64,000 nucleotides of DNA. Origin: CANKJK01 sp964400405 (GTDB taxonomy: Bacteria > Acidobacteriota > Vicinamibacteria > Vicinamibacterales > UBA2999). The stretch spans positions 1 to 64,000 of the forward strand of contig CAYNUO010000003.1 in assembly GCA_964400405.1 (NCBI GenBank), written 5' to 3'. This document shows positions 62,878 to 64,000 of this stretch, piece after piece. The position numbers and the translations under genes were made by a program. The notes below the pieces were generated by a model. That model was not told the origin of the DNA. It saw only the letters and a list, made by a program, of their open reading frames with translations, and did not search any database. The stretch's first letter is position 1; each line of letters opens with the position of its first letter.

Positions 62878-63900
62878 TTGATCCTTTCCTTCCTCGACCT
62901 GCTCCCCGTCGCCAGCGGCGTGCAGCCGGGCGACGTCATCCGCAGCGCCGAGACCGTCGCCCGCGCGGCCGAAGCCGCCGGCTACCACCGGTACTGGGTG
63001 GCCGAGCATCACAACATGCCGAGCATCGCGAGTGCGGCGCCGGACATCCTGATCGCGCACGTCGCGGCGCGAACGAGCCGGATTCGCGTGGGCGCCGGCG
63101 GCATCATGCTGCCCAATCACGCCCCCCTGCGGATCGTGGAGGCGTTCCGGACGCTCGAAGCGCTCCACCCCGGGCGCATCGATCTCGGCCTGGGCCGAGC
63201 GCCCGGCACGGACGCGGTCACATCCTCCGCGCTGCGGCGTGGCGCCGGAGACGACCCGAACGAGCGGCTGTCGGAGTTGATGGCCTTCGAGCACGGCACG
63301 TTTCCGGCACAGCACCCGTTTCATCACATCGCCCCCACGCCGGCAGGCGTGAGCCTGCCCCCCGTGTGGATGCTGGGCTCCACCACGGCCGGCGCGGCCA
63401 TCGGCGCGTCGCTGGGCGTCCGCTATGCCTTTGCCGGGCACTTCGCAATGCGCAACGCGGCCGCGGCTATCGCGCTCTACCGGACGCGTTTCCAGCCGGC
63501 GGCCTCGCCCGCCGCGCACTCCTCCATGCTGGCGGCGCCGTACGCGATGCTGGCCGTCACCGTGATCTGCGGCGAGGACGACGCCCACGCCGTGCGCATG
63601 GCCGCGCCGGTCAAGCTGGCGATCGCCCGGAGCCTCACCGGGCAGCGGCTGCCGATCGCCCACGAGCAGGAAGCGCTCGCCTACCGGTTCAGTCCGGAGG
63701 AGGATGCCGCGGCCAACACGTTCCTCGAGGGAGCGATTGTCGGGGGACCGGACCGCGTCAGAAGCGCGCTGGACGCCGTGGCCGCCCGGACTGGCGCGGA
63801 CGAGATCATGGTCTCGACGCTGGTTCCCAACCTGGACGACCGCCTGGCCTCGCTGGCGCGGGTGGCGGCGGCCGTGGGACCGGAGCCGGGACCCGCCTAA
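62878..63900 (+). CDS. Luciferase-like flavin-dependent oxidoreductase (LLM class, MsnO8 subfamily)
   Basis: A 340-residue TIM-barrel protein. LSFLDLLPVASGVQP, YWVAEHHNMPSIASAAPDILIAHVAARTSRIRVGAGGIMLPNHAPLRIVE and GRIDLGLGRAPGTD are the hallmarks of the MsnO8/YhbW-like group. It binds FMN and probably oxidises an unidentified organic substrate. The start is a TTG, the first initiator-type codon after TATACT and the point where homology begins. Its stop overlaps the stop of the gene on the other strand. Confidence 0.88.
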   Translation: MILSFLDLLPVASGVQPGDVIRSAETVARAAEAAGYHRYWVAEHHNMPSIASAAPDILIAHVAARTSRIRVGAGGIMLPNHAPLRIVEAFRTLEALHPGRIDLGLGRAPGTDAVTSSALRRGAGDDPNERLSELMAFEHGTFPAQHPFHHIAPTPAGVSLPPVWMLGSTTAGAAIGASLGVRYAFAGHFAMRNAAAAIALYRTRFQPAASPAAHSSMLAAPYAMLAVTVICGEDDAHAVRMAAPVKLAIARSLTGQRLPIAHEQEALAYRFSPEEDAAANTFLEGAIVGGPDRVRSALDAVAARTGADEIMVSTLVPNLDDRLASLARVAAAVGPEPGPA

Positions 63901-64000
63901 GCCGGCGGCGACGCCTCCTGCGGGCGCCTGGCGGCCTCCAGACGCGTCCGGGCGCACTGCACGAAGGCCTGCCAGGCCGCGTCGTCGGCGAAGGCCCTGC
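63897..64000 (-). CDS. C-terminal end of an unidentified gene cut by the right edge
   Basis: Reading the minus strand gives RAFADDAAWQAFVQCARTRL followed by EAARRPQEASPPA and a TAG stop at 63899-63897. The amphipathic helix looks like genuine protein. Too little is visible to name it; the stop overlaps that of the convergent oxidoreductase gene. Confidence 0.45.
   Translation of the reverse strand, partial: RAFADDAAWQAFVQCARTRLEAARRPQEASPPA

Noticed and set aside
1..64000. Mobile elements, prophage genes, tRNA or rRNA genes
   Set aside because: I looked for transposase or integrase motifs, terminal inverted repeats and tRNA-like cloverleaf ends and saw none.

Overview
The window is very GC-rich, densely coded DNA, apparently from an Acidobacteriota genome and most likely a Vicinamibacteria-type one. 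This is inferred from gene content, not from a marker gene. The supporting features are two loci of planctomycete/acidobacterial c-type cytochromes (DUF1587/1595/1592/1588/1585) paired with Tat-exported DUF1552 proteins and secreted ankyrin proteins, a TonB receptor with a carboxypeptidase-like N-terminal domain, a DUF5916 outer-membrane protein, PEGA and DUF4159 proteins, and Gram-negative signal peptides. I see no rRNA, tRNA, CRISPR array, transposase or phage gene, and no gene-free stretch over 300 bases. Three runs of exactly 100 N (18001-18100, 39391-39490, 49139-49238) are scaffold gaps of unknown true size, and each one breaks genes.

Layout. Bases 1-8.5 kb hold ordinary genes: a beta-propeller protein cut by the left edge, a CBS protein divergent from a 14-TM drug transporter, a small outer-membrane protein, an M23 peptidase overlapping a helical-repeat protein, and a cupin/beta-barrel pair. 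Bases 8.56-19.65 kb form one tight plus-strand surface-glycan operon: two related GT2-type proteins (one fused to a capsule-synthesis-like domain), a Gfo/Idh/MocA oxidoreductase, a CMP-sugar cytidylyltransferase, a polysaccharide deacetylase, a methyltransferase, a GT4, another GT2 and another capsule-synthesis-like protein. Bases 19.65-37.3 kb are the most unusual part. Two secreted ankyrin paralogues diverge from a DUF1592-DUF1552 pair and a cytochrome c. After a FecA-like TonB receptor, a second DUF1552/DUF1592 pair diverges from a TetR-ankyrin operon, with a long palindromic operator between them. Its substrate is unknown; the parts suggest a periplasmic or cell-surface redox process.

From 37.3 to 51.2 kb come a 7Fe-type ferredoxin, a PAS/histidine kinase/receiver hybrid, an AddB-AddA-like helicase-nuclease pair, pdxH, the N-degron set aat-clpS-clpA, and gluQ. 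From 51.2 to 64 kb come an RRM protein with a Gly/Arg/Pro-rich tail, a YfcC-type carrier, an FkbM-like methyltransferase, a Bcp peroxiredoxin, PEGA and DUF4159 proteins, small membrane proteins, a 7TM-PAS protein without a kinase domain, an ABC ATPase, a SWIB-domain protein with a Lys-rich tail, a DUF5916 protein, a luciferase-like oxidoreductase, and the end of an unidentified gene.

Regulation. A recurring signal is a TANNNT -10-like hexamer 5-9 bases before the start codon of the first gene of a transcription unit (starts at 1870, 6975, 8533, 8559, 27820, 34995, 54927, 56219, 56267, 62878; a GATTAT variant precedes an alternative start at 31064). This suggests many leaderless mRNAs. Genes inside operons more often have GGAG-type ribosome sites or ATGA/GTGA overlaps.
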